A DNA stretch of 19,515 nucleotides, taken from positions 1 through 19,515 of the forward strand of contig CAXYVX010000014.1 of assembly GCA_964292495.1 (NCBI GenBank), written 5' to 3'. This stretch comes from CAXYVX01 sp964292495 (lineage in GTDB: Bacteria; Patescibacteriota; Saccharimonadia; Saccharimonadales; Saccharimonadaceae). A model generated the notes under the pieces. That model ran no database searches, had not been told where the DNA came from, and saw only the letters and a list, made by a program, of their open reading frames with translations. Position 1 is the first letter of the stretch, and each line of letters begins with the position of its first letter. Both the position numbers and the translations under genes were made by a program. Positions 7,717 through 14,545 of the stretch are shown one piece after another.

Positions 7717-8633
7717 CGCCCGACAAATACACGATCTCAGAAAAATTCTTAAATGTTAGCAAAATCCACAATCTTTACGTTCAGGATTGGGGAAATAAAA
7801 GTTCAAAAAATGTTTTCGTTTTTCTCCATGGAGGTCCAGGCAGCGGAACCAGCGATTCAGCGAAAGGTTTTTTTGATCCAAAGATTTCGCGAGTTATTTT
7901 TTTCGACCAAAGAGGATCCGGAAAATCTTTGCCACGCGATGAAATTCGCGAAAACACAATCAGCGACCTCGCGGATGACATTGAGAAAATTGCGGACGAG
8001 TTCAATATTGAAATGTTCACGCTTGTTGGCAGATCTTGGGGGTCGTGTTTGGCGCTCTTTTTCGCGATCAAACACCCAAATCGCGTAAAAAATCTTGTGA
8101 TCGGCGGAGTTTTTACCGGGTCAAAATCAGATTCGGATTTGTTTGATAGCGGAGCGTTTAAGATTCAATTTCCAGACATCTGGGAAGAATATCAAGCTAC
8201 CGCACCGAAGGAATTTCGCGAAAATCCCAGCGCATATCATTTTTCAAAAATTGGCGCAAAAGAAAAAATATCAGAGACAATTTATGCGAATTTAGAGGGT
8301 TCACTTTCAATAATTAACGCCGAAAAAACCGATCTTAAAGCTCCAATCCCAGAAGAATATTTATTTGGTCAGAAAATTGAAATGCATTATTTGAAAAATA
8401 ATTGTTTCTTGCCGGATGAATTTATTTTGGAAAATTCGCGAAAAATCAAAGTCCCAGTTCACATAATTCAGGGGCGATACGACATGATTTGCCCGCCGAC
8501 AATTGCCTACAAATTATCAAAAAAACTCGTAAACGCGAATTTGATTTGGACAATCGCTGGGCATTCCAGCAAAGATGAAGAAAATTCGCTCGCGACAAAA
8601 TTAGTCATCAAACAACTTTGCTCGGAAAGCTAA
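7713..8633 (+). CDS. Proline iminopeptidase-type alpha/beta hydrolase (peptidase S33 family)
   Basis: Likely a cytoplasmic aminopeptidase that removes N-terminal proline or other residues from short peptides. The 306-residue protein shows the S33 signatures in order: HGGPG oxyanion segment (39-43), FFDQRGSGKS (63-72), the nucleophile elbow GRSWGS with Ser108, the cap-region motif EMHYLKNNCFLP, GRYDMICPP with Asp257, and AGHSS with His284. The catalytic triad is complete and the length is close to the usual 310-320. The start at 7713 has GGAGG in front and overlaps the previous stop as ATGA. Its stop overlaps the convergent kinase stop by 4 bases with no terminator between. For a fermentative, amino-acid-scavenging cell, peptide recycling is a sensible role. 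Exact substrate preference cannot be read from the sequence. Confidence 0.85.
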   Translation: MTPDKYTISEKFLNVSKIHNLYVQDWGNKSSKNVFVFLHGGPGSGTSDSAKGFFDPKISRVIFFDQRGSGKSLPRDEIRENTISDLADDIEKIADEFNIEMFTLVGRSWGSCLALFFAIKHPNRVKNLVIGGVFTGSKSDSDLFDSGAFKIQFPDIWEEYQATAPKEFRENPSAYHFSKIGAKEKISETIYANLEGSLSIINAEKTDLKAPIPEEYLFGQKIEMHYLKNNCFLPDEFILENSRKIKVPVHIIQGRYDMICPPTIAYKLSKKLVNANLIWTIAGHSSKDEENSLATKLVIKQLCSES

Positions 8634-9616
8634 TAGTTGGCTGGCCGCACGGCAATATCCATGCTTTCAAGTTTTTCAGATCCGGTCAAAATTCCGGGTT
8701 TGCTGCCGATGTATTGGACAACATTCGCTGAGTTTGCGCTGGCAAAATGAATGGCTTTTTTCAAGTTTTCATCCGCGGCGTATTTCGCGACAAAACCGCT
8801 TGCGAAAGAATCTCCTGCGCCAGTTGCATCCACGCGTTTTGAGACCGGGTCATAAAGTCCAGCCTGCACAAATGAAGTTTTATCAATCGCGACAGAACCA
8901 TTTCTGCCGTCAGTAACAATCACAACTGGAACGAAATTCCTCAATTTTCGCGAAAGCTCCTCAATCGTTTCGCCGCCAACAAGCATCTGAGCTTCCTCTT
9001 TGTTAATGCTTAAAACTTCCACATCCGGCAGAAGCGCCTTGACCTTATCAGGATGCGACAGTTCGAGCACGCCGGGATTCCAAGCAATTTTCACGCCACG
9101 CTCCGAAGCTTCGCGAAAAATTTCATCGTAAATTGCGAAATGCCCGGCCAAGCTTGTGATGTAAATCCAATCAATTTTCACCTCGTCCAGAATTCGCGAA
9201 ATATCAAAATCAGACTTTTTCAAATGAATTCCGCAGCCGCGATAGGTCAAAATTGTCCGCTCGCCGCCCGGCGCCAAAAGAAGCGTCGAGTAGTCTGAAT
9301 TGTATTTTTCAGAGTAAGAAATAAATCTCGTATCAACGCCTTCTCTGTCAAAATCCGCCAAAATCGCGGATGCAGCTGGATCGCTTTTACCAATAGTCCC
9401 GAGGAAAAATGTTCTGAATCCGTTTCGCGAAAAAGTTGTGGCTGCATTTGAAGCGCCGCCGCCGGTTCTAAAATCAATTTTATTCACGTTAACTTTTGAG
9501 CCGAGTTCAAATTCAAAATCTTCTGATTTGCCGTCGTTTACAGGTGTAAAATCTTTTGAGTTGCTTAAATAAACATCTTGCGTTGCTGAACCGATACATA
9601 AAAAATTTGGTTTCAC
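8630..9616 (-). CDS. PfkB-family (ribokinase-like) carbohydrate or nucleoside kinase
   Basis: Phosphorylates a sugar, sugar phosphate or nucleoside with ATP. The 328-residue protein carries the first PfkB signature region GGGASNAATTFSRNG (52-66), NKEEAQ near 205, TDGRNGS (235-241), and the second signature DATGAGDSFASGF (263-275) with the catalytic base Asp269 and the GAGD anion hole. The start is GTG at 9616, overlapping the aldolase stop as GTGA, so it is the second gene of an aldolase-kinase operon. That pairing suggests a phosphofructokinase-like activity feeding the aldolase, but the family also includes ribokinase and adenosine kinase and specificity cannot be decided from these motifs. 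Family assignment is firm; substrate is open. Confidence 0.88.
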   Translation of the reverse strand: MKPNFLCIGSATQDVYLSNSKDFTPVNDGKSEDFEFELGSKVNVNKIDFRTGGGASNAATTFSRNGFRTFFLGTIGKSDPAASAILADFDREGVDTRFISYSEKYNSDYSTLLLAPGGERTILTYRGCGIHLKKSDFDISRILDEVKIDWIYITSLAGHFAIYDEIFREASERGVKIAWNPGVLELSHPDKVKALLPDVEVLSINKEEAQMLVGGETIEELSRKLRNFVPVVIVTDGRNGSVAIDKTSFVQAGLYDPVSKRVDATGAGDSFASGFVAKYAADENLKKAIHFASANSANVVQYIGSKPGILTGSEKLESMDIAVRPANY

Positions 9617-10524
9617 AAAACCGCCCGTCCAGCGCTACCAAACGCTTCAATTTTGCTTTCAACCACTTCCTGAACCGCATCTCTGACCGGACCCATCAGC
9701 TTCGCGACCGCATATTGATCTGGGTTTTCACGAAGAACTTTTTCAAGATTTTCGCGATACGCAACTCGCATGTCGCTATTTATATTGATCTTACTAACGC
9801 CAATTTTGGAAGCTTTTTCAAAATATTCCAGCGGCGTTCCAGAACCTCCATGCAAAGAAATTTGGCACGGAATGCTTTCGCGAATCTTAGCCAAAAGTTC
9901 AAGGTCAAGGATTTTTGGAACGGGATATTTTCCGTGCAAATTTCCAATCGCGGCCGCAAAAGTGTCAATCCCGGTTTTCGCGACAAAATCTGCAGCGCCT
10001 TCTGGTGTTGAAAAAGTTTTTTTAATTTCATCGTAATCAATTTTTTCTTTATGAAGATTACTGCTTCCGCCAAAATAATGCGGTTCAGCTTCAACCAAAG
10101 CACCAGTGAATTTAGCATATTCAACAACTTCACGGGTTTTCGCAATAATTTCCTCATCGCTCGCATCGTGATTTGCCTGGCTGATGTCAATGTGAATAAA
10201 CTCAAATCCGGCATCAATTGCGCGCTTGCAGTCCTCAACGGTCGGCGAATGGTCGAGGTTAACGTACATTTCAAGGCCGTATTCTTTGCGGTAATGATCC
10301 ACCATATCGCGAATATTTTCTACGCCAATATTTGAAACTTCATCTTTTGAAACTTCAACCAAAACGGGCGAATCCAACTTTTTCGCCGCAGCAGAAATCG
10401 CTCGCAAAATGTCTTGGTTATCAATATTAAAAGCGCCAACTGCGAAACCTTTCTGCCTTGAACGGTGCATCAAATGACGCGCGCGCAGCGTTCTCTCGTG
10501 AATTTCTTGTACTGATAAAGCCAT
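9613..10524 (-). CDS. Class II fructose-bisphosphate aldolase (FBA/tagatose-bisphosphate family)
   Basis: Zinc-dependent aldolase that cleaves fructose 1,6-bisphosphate to glyceraldehyde 3-phosphate and dihydroxyacetone phosphate, or the reverse. The 303-residue sequence shows GAFNIDN (30-36), NLDHS with Asp91 and zinc ligand His92, EAEPHYFGG (145-153) with the family glutamate, NLHGKY with His197, SLHGGSG with His225, and the phosphate-binding NINSD (247-251). These match the catalytic aspartate and metal ligands of class II enzymes. The start ATG at 10524 has GGAGG close upstream, and a consensus-like promoter lies at 10569-10597. It overlaps the kinase gene. The tagatose-bisphosphate aldolase subgroup shares these motifs, so substrate choice between fructose and tagatose bisphosphate is inferred from the glycolytic context. 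Confidence 0.9.
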   Translation of the reverse strand: MALSVQEIHERTLRARHLMHRSRQKGFAVGAFNIDNQDILRAISAAAKKLDSPVLVEVSKDEVSNIGVENIRDMVDHYRKEYGLEMYVNLDHSPTVEDCKRAIDAGFEFIHIDISQANHDASDEEIIAKTREVVEYAKFTGALVEAEPHYFGGSSNLHKEKIDYDEIKKTFSTPEGAADFVAKTGIDTFAAAIGNLHGKYPVPKILDLELLAKIRESIPCQISLHGGSGTPLEYFEKASKIGVSKININSDMRVAYRENLEKVLRENPDQYAVAKLMGPVRDAVQEVVESKIEAFGSAGRAVL

Positions 10525-10568
10525 TTTCCCTCCCTATTTTTCGCGAAAAAGCGAATTAACTTACGCTT

Positions 10569-10597
10569 ATTTTAATAAATTTCATGAATAAAATCAA
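10569..10597 (-). promoter_or_regulatory. Sigma70-type promoter of the aldolase-kinase operon
   Basis: Minus-strand TTGATT (10597-10592), a 17-base spacer and TAAAAT (10574-10569). The -35 directly abuts the stop codon of the upstream membrane-protein gene. The leader to the ATG at 10524 contains a 14-bp palindrome TTTTTCGCGAAAAA (10537-10550) and GGAGG. Confidence 0.6.
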
Positions 10598-11140
10598 CTA
10601 TTTCGCGAAAATGACGATCCATGTCAAAGCGACAAAAAACGCGCTCAAAATAAAGTTTGAAACATAGCTCAAAAGTGTTGCGACTTTCGCAAATAAAACG
10701 CTAAACAGCGCGCCAAAAACCACTAAAACAAACAATTCCGTGAACGCATTTCCGGATATTAGCGGCCAAAAAGCGGCGAGAGACACGAAGGTTGAAACTG
10801 CGATGATTAACGGTCGCGAAAAGCCTTTTTTGGCAAACAAAAGATATATGATCGCGCAAATAAAGCCAAGTGAAACGTAAAATGACAACGAGTCGCTCGA
10901 CGCGCAAATTGCGGCAGTGTCAACATTTTGGCAGAAAATATTTCGCACAACCAAAAAGTTCAGCACTTGAGCCAAAATCCAAGCGGAAAATCCGGCGCAA
11001 GCTCCGTAAATCGCGAAACGCAGCGCGTCAACAAACGACAACTCGGAAAAAAGTTCAACCTGCGATTTTTTAGATTCCTCAAATTCAAATTCGCTCCAAT
11101 CGTCAGCCGGCGTGTTTGCGTTTGTCAAATCTTTACTCAT
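10598..11140 (-). CDS. Small membrane protein with four or five predicted helices, unknown function
   Basis: The 180-residue protein begins with about 38 acidic, hydrophilic residues (WSEFEFEESKKS), probably cytoplasmic, followed by hydrophobic segments near residues 42-68, 88-106, 110-130, 133-150 and 155-178. Two cysteines (FCQNVDTAAICAS) lie in the loop after the first helix and could form an extracytoplasmic disulfide. I recognise no family. The ATG at 11140 lies 6 bases after an extended -10 (TGT-TAGAAT) with TTTACA 17 bases upstream of it, so it is probably leaderless. It is followed by the aldolase operon, which has its own promoter, so co-transcription is possible but not required. 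Confidence 0.75.
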   Translation of the reverse strand: MSKDLTNANTPADDWSEFEFEESKKSQVELFSELSFVDALRFAIYGACAGFSAWILAQVLNFLVVRNIFCQNVDTAAICASSDSLSFYVSLGFICAIIYLLFAKKGFSRPLIIAVSTFVSLAAFWPLISGNAFTELFVLVVFGALFSVLFAKVATLLSYVSNFILSAFFVALTWIVIFAK

Positions 11141-11146
11141 AGTGGA

Positions 11147-11175
11147 ATTCTAACACGCAATTTAACAGATGTAAA
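11147..11175 (-). promoter_or_regulatory. Promoter of the 11140 membrane-protein gene
   Basis: Minus-strand TTTACA (11175-11170), a 17-base spacer, and TAGAAT (11152-11147) with extended TGT (11155-11153). The ATG follows 6 bases later. Confidence 0.6.
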
Positions 11176-11200
11176 GCTTGAGTGTTTTCGCGAAAATTTG

Positions 11201-11209
11201 TGTTAAAAT
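11201..11209 (+). promoter_or_regulatory. Extended -10 promoter of the exonuclease III gene
   Basis: TGT-TAAAAT (TAAAAT 11204-11209) ends 6 bases before the ATG at 11216, predicting a leaderless mRNA. A perfect TTTTCGCGAAAA palindrome (11185-11196) lies where the spacer and -35 would be, and no good -35 is visible. Confidence 0.55.
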
Positions 11210-11215
11210 TGTGAT

Positions 11216-12037
11216 ATGAAAATCTACTCTTGGAATGTAAATGGAATTCGCGCCGTGCTAAACAAAGGCGCCCTGCAAGGATTTTTCGCGAAATTTGAGC
11301 CGGACATTTTGTGCATTCAGGAAACAAAGGCACAACCGGAGCAAGTTGATTTGCCAGAGAATTTAACGGAAGAGTACAATGTTTTTTGGAATTCAGCAGA
11401 GAAAAAAGGTTATTCTGGCACAGCAATATTTATTAAAAAATCAATCGCTCCGCCAGCTAAAATTCTGCGGAATTTCCCAGAACAAATCGCGAAAAAATTC
11501 AATTTTATCGACAGTTTTGGAGACCCAAATAAAGAAGGACGAATTTTAGCCGCTGAATTTGAAAACTTTATTTTAGTCACCTGCTACACCCCAAACAGCA
11601 AGCGCGAACTGAGCAGAATTCCGCTCCGCAAAAACGAATGGGATCCAGCTTTTCGCGAACTTTTAGCAGAACTTCGCAAGCAAAAACCTGTAATTTTTTG
11701 CGGCGATATGAACGTTGCACACGAAGAAATTGACCTCGCCGATCCTAAGCGAAACCATAAAGCTCACGGATTTACAGATGAGGAGCGCGAAGGTTTTTCC
11801 CAAATTTTAAGCGCAGGATTTATTGACAGTTTTCGCGAAAAAAACCCCGACGCAGAAGGCGCCTACACCTGGTGGTCAAATTTCGCGAATTCAAGAGCGA
11901 ATAATCGCGGATGGAGAATTGATTATTTTGGCGTTGACGACAACTTGAAATCTTCTCTCGTTAGTGCAGAAATTTATGCGGAATTTTTGGGTTCAGATCA
12001 CTGTCCAATATTCGTGGAAATAAACGGGTTAAAATAA
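11216..12037 (+). CDS. xth: Exonuclease III family AP endonuclease
   Basis: Cuts DNA at abasic sites and trims 3' blocked ends in base excision repair. The 273-residue protein has the full ExoIII/EEP pattern: WNVNGIRA (6-13), IQETKAQ with metal ligand Glu36, TCYTPN with Tyr124, GDMNVAHEEIDL with Asp164 and Asn166, AYTWW, WRIDYFG, and the terminal GSDHCPI with Asp261 and His262. Length matches the family. The ATG at 11216 is a few bases after an extended -10 and lacks a Shine-Dalgarno, so it is probably translated from a leaderless message. The next gene starts one base after its stop. With uvrB, the window carries two separate DNA repair activities, not physically linked. Confidence 0.95.
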   Translation: MKIYSWNVNGIRAVLNKGALQGFFAKFEPDILCIQETKAQPEQVDLPENLTEEYNVFWNSAEKKGYSGTAIFIKKSIAPPAKILRNFPEQIAKKFNFIDSFGDPNKEGRILAAEFENFILVTCYTPNSKRELSRIPLRKNEWDPAFRELLAELRKQKPVIFCGDMNVAHEEIDLADPKRNHKAHGFTDEEREGFSQILSAGFIDSFREKNPDAEGAYTWWSNFANSRANNRGWRIDYFGVDDNLKSSLVSAEIYAEFLGSDHCPIFVEINGLK

Positions 12038-12038
12038 A

Positions 12039-12848
12039 ATGGCGGATCAAATCGAAAAATATTGGAAAAAACAGTCAAATCTAAAACCTATTTTCCCTGA
12101 TTTTTTATGGAACAAACCGGAGCGAAAAACCGGGAGAATTGCAATAATTGGTGGAAATTCGCGAGGTTTTTCGTCAGTTGTTGCGGCATATTCAACAGCA
12201 CTAAAATTCCCAGTTGAAAACGTAAAAATAATTCTTCCTGATTCGCTAAAAAAACAAATTCCGTCAAACATTTTGGATGTCATTTTCGCGAAATCCGGGC
12301 CGAGCGGCGGTTTTTCAAATGAAGCTTTGCCAGAATTAAACGCGGCAGAAAGTTATTCCAACAGCGCAATTTTAATCGGCGATTCTGGCGCAAACGCGGA
12401 AACTTCTGCCCTGTTCACAAAATTCATTCGCGAAAAAACATCGCTCATCACAATCACGCGCGACGCTGTTGACTTGATCTCAAACTCAGCCGAAGAAATT
12501 CTGACAAAACCAAACATCCATCTCGTTCTCGGCATTTCTCAGCTGCAAAAACTTTCGCGAAAAGTTTATTATCCGCGCGTGATCACACTGACAGCAAGCC
12601 CAATTCAGCTCGCTGAAACTTTGCATAAATTCACGTTGACATACCCGGCAAAAATTTCGCTTTGGCACGCAGGTCAACTTTTTTTCGCGACAAATGGACA
12701 AGTTTTTTCAATGGATTTTGACCAGCCAATGCGTGTTTGGAGCGGCGAAATTGCAGTTCGCGAATCCGTCTGGACAGCTTGGATTTCACCAGAAAATCTT
12801 GAACGAGATTTCCCGAAAAGTGTCCTTTCGAGCTGGCTTGAACTATAA
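12039..12848 (+). CDS. Degenerate YjeF C-terminal / NnrD-like protein (NAD(P)HX dehydratase fold)
   Basis: The 269-residue protein resembles the ribokinase-like fold of ADP- or ATP-dependent NAD(P)H-hydrate dehydratases, which repair damaged NAD(P)H. It has GRIAIIGGNSRGFSSVVAAY (32-51), in the place of the family's IGGS.GYSGA motif, a ribokinase-like ILIGDSGANAE segment (111-121), and WHAGQLFFATNGQ near 209-221. The family's GTGD catalytic motif cannot be found; the corresponding region reads MRVWSGEIAV. It may therefore be inactive, regulatory or altered in substrate. It starts one base after the xth stop with no clear Shine-Dalgarno, so it is probably translated by coupling. The family call rests on weak similarity by eye. 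Confidence 0.5.
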   Translation: MADQIEKYWKKQSNLKPIFPDFLWNKPERKTGRIAIIGGNSRGFSSVVAAYSTALKFPVENVKIILPDSLKKQIPSNILDVIFAKSGPSGGFSNEALPELNAAESYSNSAILIGDSGANAETSALFTKFIREKTSLITITRDAVDLISNSAEEILTKPNIHLVLGISQLQKLSRKVYYPRVITLTASPIQLAETLHKFTLTYPAKISLWHAGQLFFATNGQVFSMDFDQPMRVWSGEIAVRESVWTAWISPENLERDFPKSVLSSWLEL

Positions 12849-12867
12849 AACCCCGAGCTTTCCGGGG
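12848..12867 (-). terminator. Rho-independent terminator of the smpB-side membrane-protein genes
   Basis: Stem CCCCG/CGGGG (12851-12855 with 12863-12867) and a 7-base loop. Read on the minus strand the stem is followed by TTTTA, fitting termination of the gene ending at 12896. On the plus strand no T-run follows, so termination of the 12039-12848 gene is less likely. Confidence 0.65.
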
Positions 12868-12895
12868 CTTACAAATGTAAATATTTTGCGTTCAA

Positions 12896-13432
12896 TTATT
12901 TTACGAGCGTGGCTTTTGCTCGCTTTGAAATAATGAAATAAAGTGCAATTAAACCACTTTGAAGCGCTGCGACAAAAATGCAGCCCGCCAAAGCAATCAC
13001 CACGCCAGCAGGCAAGCCGGTTGGCTTATACCCCACGCCACTAATTCCGCACTCTAAACAATCGTAGTCATAGCGGCTCGGTGTGTGTGTGTAGGTCATC
13101 AAAGCGATCATCGCGATTGCGTTCATCAAAAAGTAAATGCCCAAACTAGCCCAAGCAAAAAATTTCGCGATTTTTTTGCGGAAATTGATCAAAATTCCCG
13201 TCGCGATAAAACCTGCTGAGCACAAAATTCCGCCCACCATAAACGACGAGAAAAATACCGCCTCGTTTCCACTATTAGTTCCTTCGGCCAGAGATGCGAG
13301 ACTCACAAAGAAAACGACCAGAGAGCCAATGCCAGCAATGAATGCCCCAATCATCATCGCCGCCAAAAATCCGCCAACTTTTTCAGTATCAAAAACCGCA
13401 GTTTCAACTTTTTTAACTTCTTTATTAGCCAT
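12896..13432 (-). CDS. Small four-helix membrane protein, unknown function
   Basis: The 178-residue protein has a short charged N-terminus (MANKEVKKVETAVFDTEK) and four hydrophobic segments: about residues 19-44, 58-80, 89-109 and 139-166. Between the last two is a polar loop with two cysteines (YDYDCLECG), outside or inside depending on topology. The family is not recognised. The frame is open five codons further upstream, but the start at 13432 is preferred because AAAGGAG lies at the correct distance before it. A weak promoter (TTGAGC, 17 bases, TAATCT) may lie in the 59-base spacer upstream; otherwise it is the last gene of the smpB unit. A hairpin terminator follows at 12848-12867. It contains three TCGCGA cores but none with the full TTCGCGAA flanks. 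Confidence 0.75.
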   Translation of the reverse strand: MANKEVKKVETAVFDTEKVGGFLAAMMIGAFIAGIGSLVVFFVSLASLAEGTNSGNEAVFFSSFMVGGILCSAGFIATGILINFRKKIAKFFAWASLGIYFLMNAIAMIALMTYTHTPSRYDYDCLECGISGVGYKPTGLPAGVVIALAGCIFVAALQSGLIALYFIISKRAKATLVK

Positions 13433-13491
13433 ATAATCTCCTTTCATGAGTTATATAATTAGATTACCATATGATTGAATAAAGCTCAAAC

Positions 13492-14022
13492 TTATTCTTT
13501 TCTATTAAATCCAGAAAAATAATGGTTGATAAATGCCACCGCAACAACAGGTAGCGAAATATAAATCACCGCTGAAAAAATTGAATATTCAGCTTGCGAT
13601 GTGAAAATTCCGTCAACAAAATTTCGCGAAATCCTCGTGCCAATAATCTGATAAAAATTCAACATCAGAGCTTCAAAAAAACTTGCAAATAGTGGCAAAC
13701 ACGCGATAAATCTCTGTGATTTATTGGCAAAATATTTTTTCGGCCGCATGATTTTTAGTGCCGCCAAAAAATAAAACACTGCGCAAATCGGCTGCCAAAT
13801 AATCTCAAAAAATGACAAAAATCCGTTTTGCGGCCAATTTCCAACATGATCACCAACGCCAAAAATCGGGGCGATGTAAAAAAGTGGCAACATTAAAATC
13901 AAGTAAATAAATCCCATAAAAATGAACAAGCTTGCGAGCAAAATATCAGAATTCCTTGATGAAATCCGCACAAATTTTCGTGATTTTTTATCCGAGATTT
14001 TTGATGATTTTTGCGTTTTCAC
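13492..14022 (-). CDS. Small four-helix membrane protein encoded after smpB
   Basis: The 176-residue protein has a very basic N-terminus (about residues 1-24, rich in Lys, Ser and Arg) followed by hydrophobic segments near 27-52, 68-90, 106-127 and 146-169. The KK/RK-rich ends suggest the N-terminus is cytoplasmic. No family is recognised. The start is GTG at 14022, inside the end of smpB (35-base overlap), with AAAGGA 8 bases before it; no ATG in frame gives a better ribosome site. The overlap implies translation coupled to smpB. Nothing in the sequence links it to ribosome rescue, so the pairing may only reflect compact packing. Confidence 0.75.
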   Translation of the reverse strand: MKTQKSSKISDKKSRKFVRISSRNSDILLASLFIFMGFIYLILMLPLFYIAPIFGVGDHVGNWPQNGFLSFFEIIWQPICAVFYFLAALKIMRPKKYFANKSQRFIACLPLFASFFEALMLNFYQIIGTRISRNFVDGIFTSQAEYSIFSAVIYISLPVVAVAFINHYFSGFNRKE

Positions 14023-14497
14023 GTTGCTGGTCCTTTCGTTTTATCGTTTCGCGTTTGTCGTAAAGTTTTTTACCTTTTCCGAGCGCAATTACAAGTTTTA
14101 TATATCTGCCGCGCGTCAAAAGTTTCACCGGAATTATGCTCATTCCTGATTTTTTCGCATCCAAAAAACGGTCAATTTCTTTTCGTTTTGCAAGGATTTT
14201 TCTTTCTCTTGTGTCAATTTTTGTCGACGAATCTTGAAAGCTTTTTCGCGAAAAATTTGGCAACGTGAAGCCAGCGTTTATTAAAAACAATTCCGGATTT
14301 TTGCCGTAATTTCGCGGAACAACGTATGATCCGCGCAAACTCACCTCTGAAAAACGCGCTGCTTTGGTTTCAGCTCCGGTCAAAGCAAGTCCAACAATCA
14401 GCTCGTCGCCAAGCTGATAATCAAACCGCGCGCGCCGATTTACAACGCTTTTTTCAGCCACTTTTTTGCCTGCTTTTCTCTGAACCTTTGATTTCAT
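13988..14497 (-). CDS. smpB: SmpB, tmRNA-binding protein
   Basis: SmpB carries tmRNA into stalled ribosomes for trans-translation. The 169-residue protein has the core NRRARFDYQLGDELIVGLAL followed by TGAETKAARFSEVSLRGSYV, then FLINAGFTLP, RKILAKRKEID, GMSIIPVKLL, IALGKGKKLYDKRETIK and a basic tail, all in family order. The usual DPTR before RKLL is replaced by KIDTRERKIL. The frame continues 32 codons upstream, but the ATG at 14497 is clear: it begins with the family N-terminus and lies 6 bases after TATAAT, so the longer version would not be transcribed. The message is leaderless. The tmRNA gene itself is not in this window. Confidence 0.95.
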   Translation of the reverse strand: MKSKVQRKAGKKVAEKSVVNRRARFDYQLGDELIVGLALTGAETKAARFSEVSLRGSYVVPRNYGKNPELFLINAGFTLPNFSRKSFQDSSTKIDTRERKILAKRKEIDRFLDAKKSGMSIIPVKLLTRGRYIKLVIALGKGKKLYDKRETIKRKDQQRENAKIIKNLG

Positions 14498-14503
14498 ACT
14501 CTC

Positions 14504-14509
14504 ATTATA
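14504..14509 (-). promoter_or_regulatory. Consensus -10 box of smpB, leaderless
   Basis: Minus-strand TATAAT (14509-14504) is followed by GAGAGT and the smpB ATG at 14497. Standard spacing puts +1 on the A of the ATG. Its -35 position (about 14527-14532) falls on the -10 box of the divergent hydrolase promoter. Confidence 0.6.
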
Positions 14510-14527
14510 ACTGATTATAAAAAAATC

Positions 14528-14536
14528 TGATAAAAT
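14528..14536 (+). promoter_or_regulatory. Extended -10 promoter of the hydrolase-glycosyltransferase operon
   Basis: TGA-TAAAAT (TAAAAT 14531-14536) ends 9 bases before the ATG at 14546. The -35 position overlaps the -10 box of smpB on the other strand, so the two promoters should compete. Confidence 0.55.
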
Positions 14537-14545
14537 GAATGTTGT

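Noticed and set aside
8630..8633. Terminators between convergent genes at 8630-8633 and 17812-17814
   Set aside because: The stop codons overlap or abut and no hairpin with a T-run is present nearby.
10537..10550. TTTTTCGCGAAAAA before the aldolase gene as a dedicated operator or terminator
   Set aside because: The same palindrome occurs about once per 190 bases everywhere, including inside coding regions, so its presence here is not evidence for local regulation.
12851..12867. Terminator for the plus-strand xth/NnrD-like operon
   Set aside because: The plus strand has no T-run after the stem; the T-run lies on the minus-strand side.
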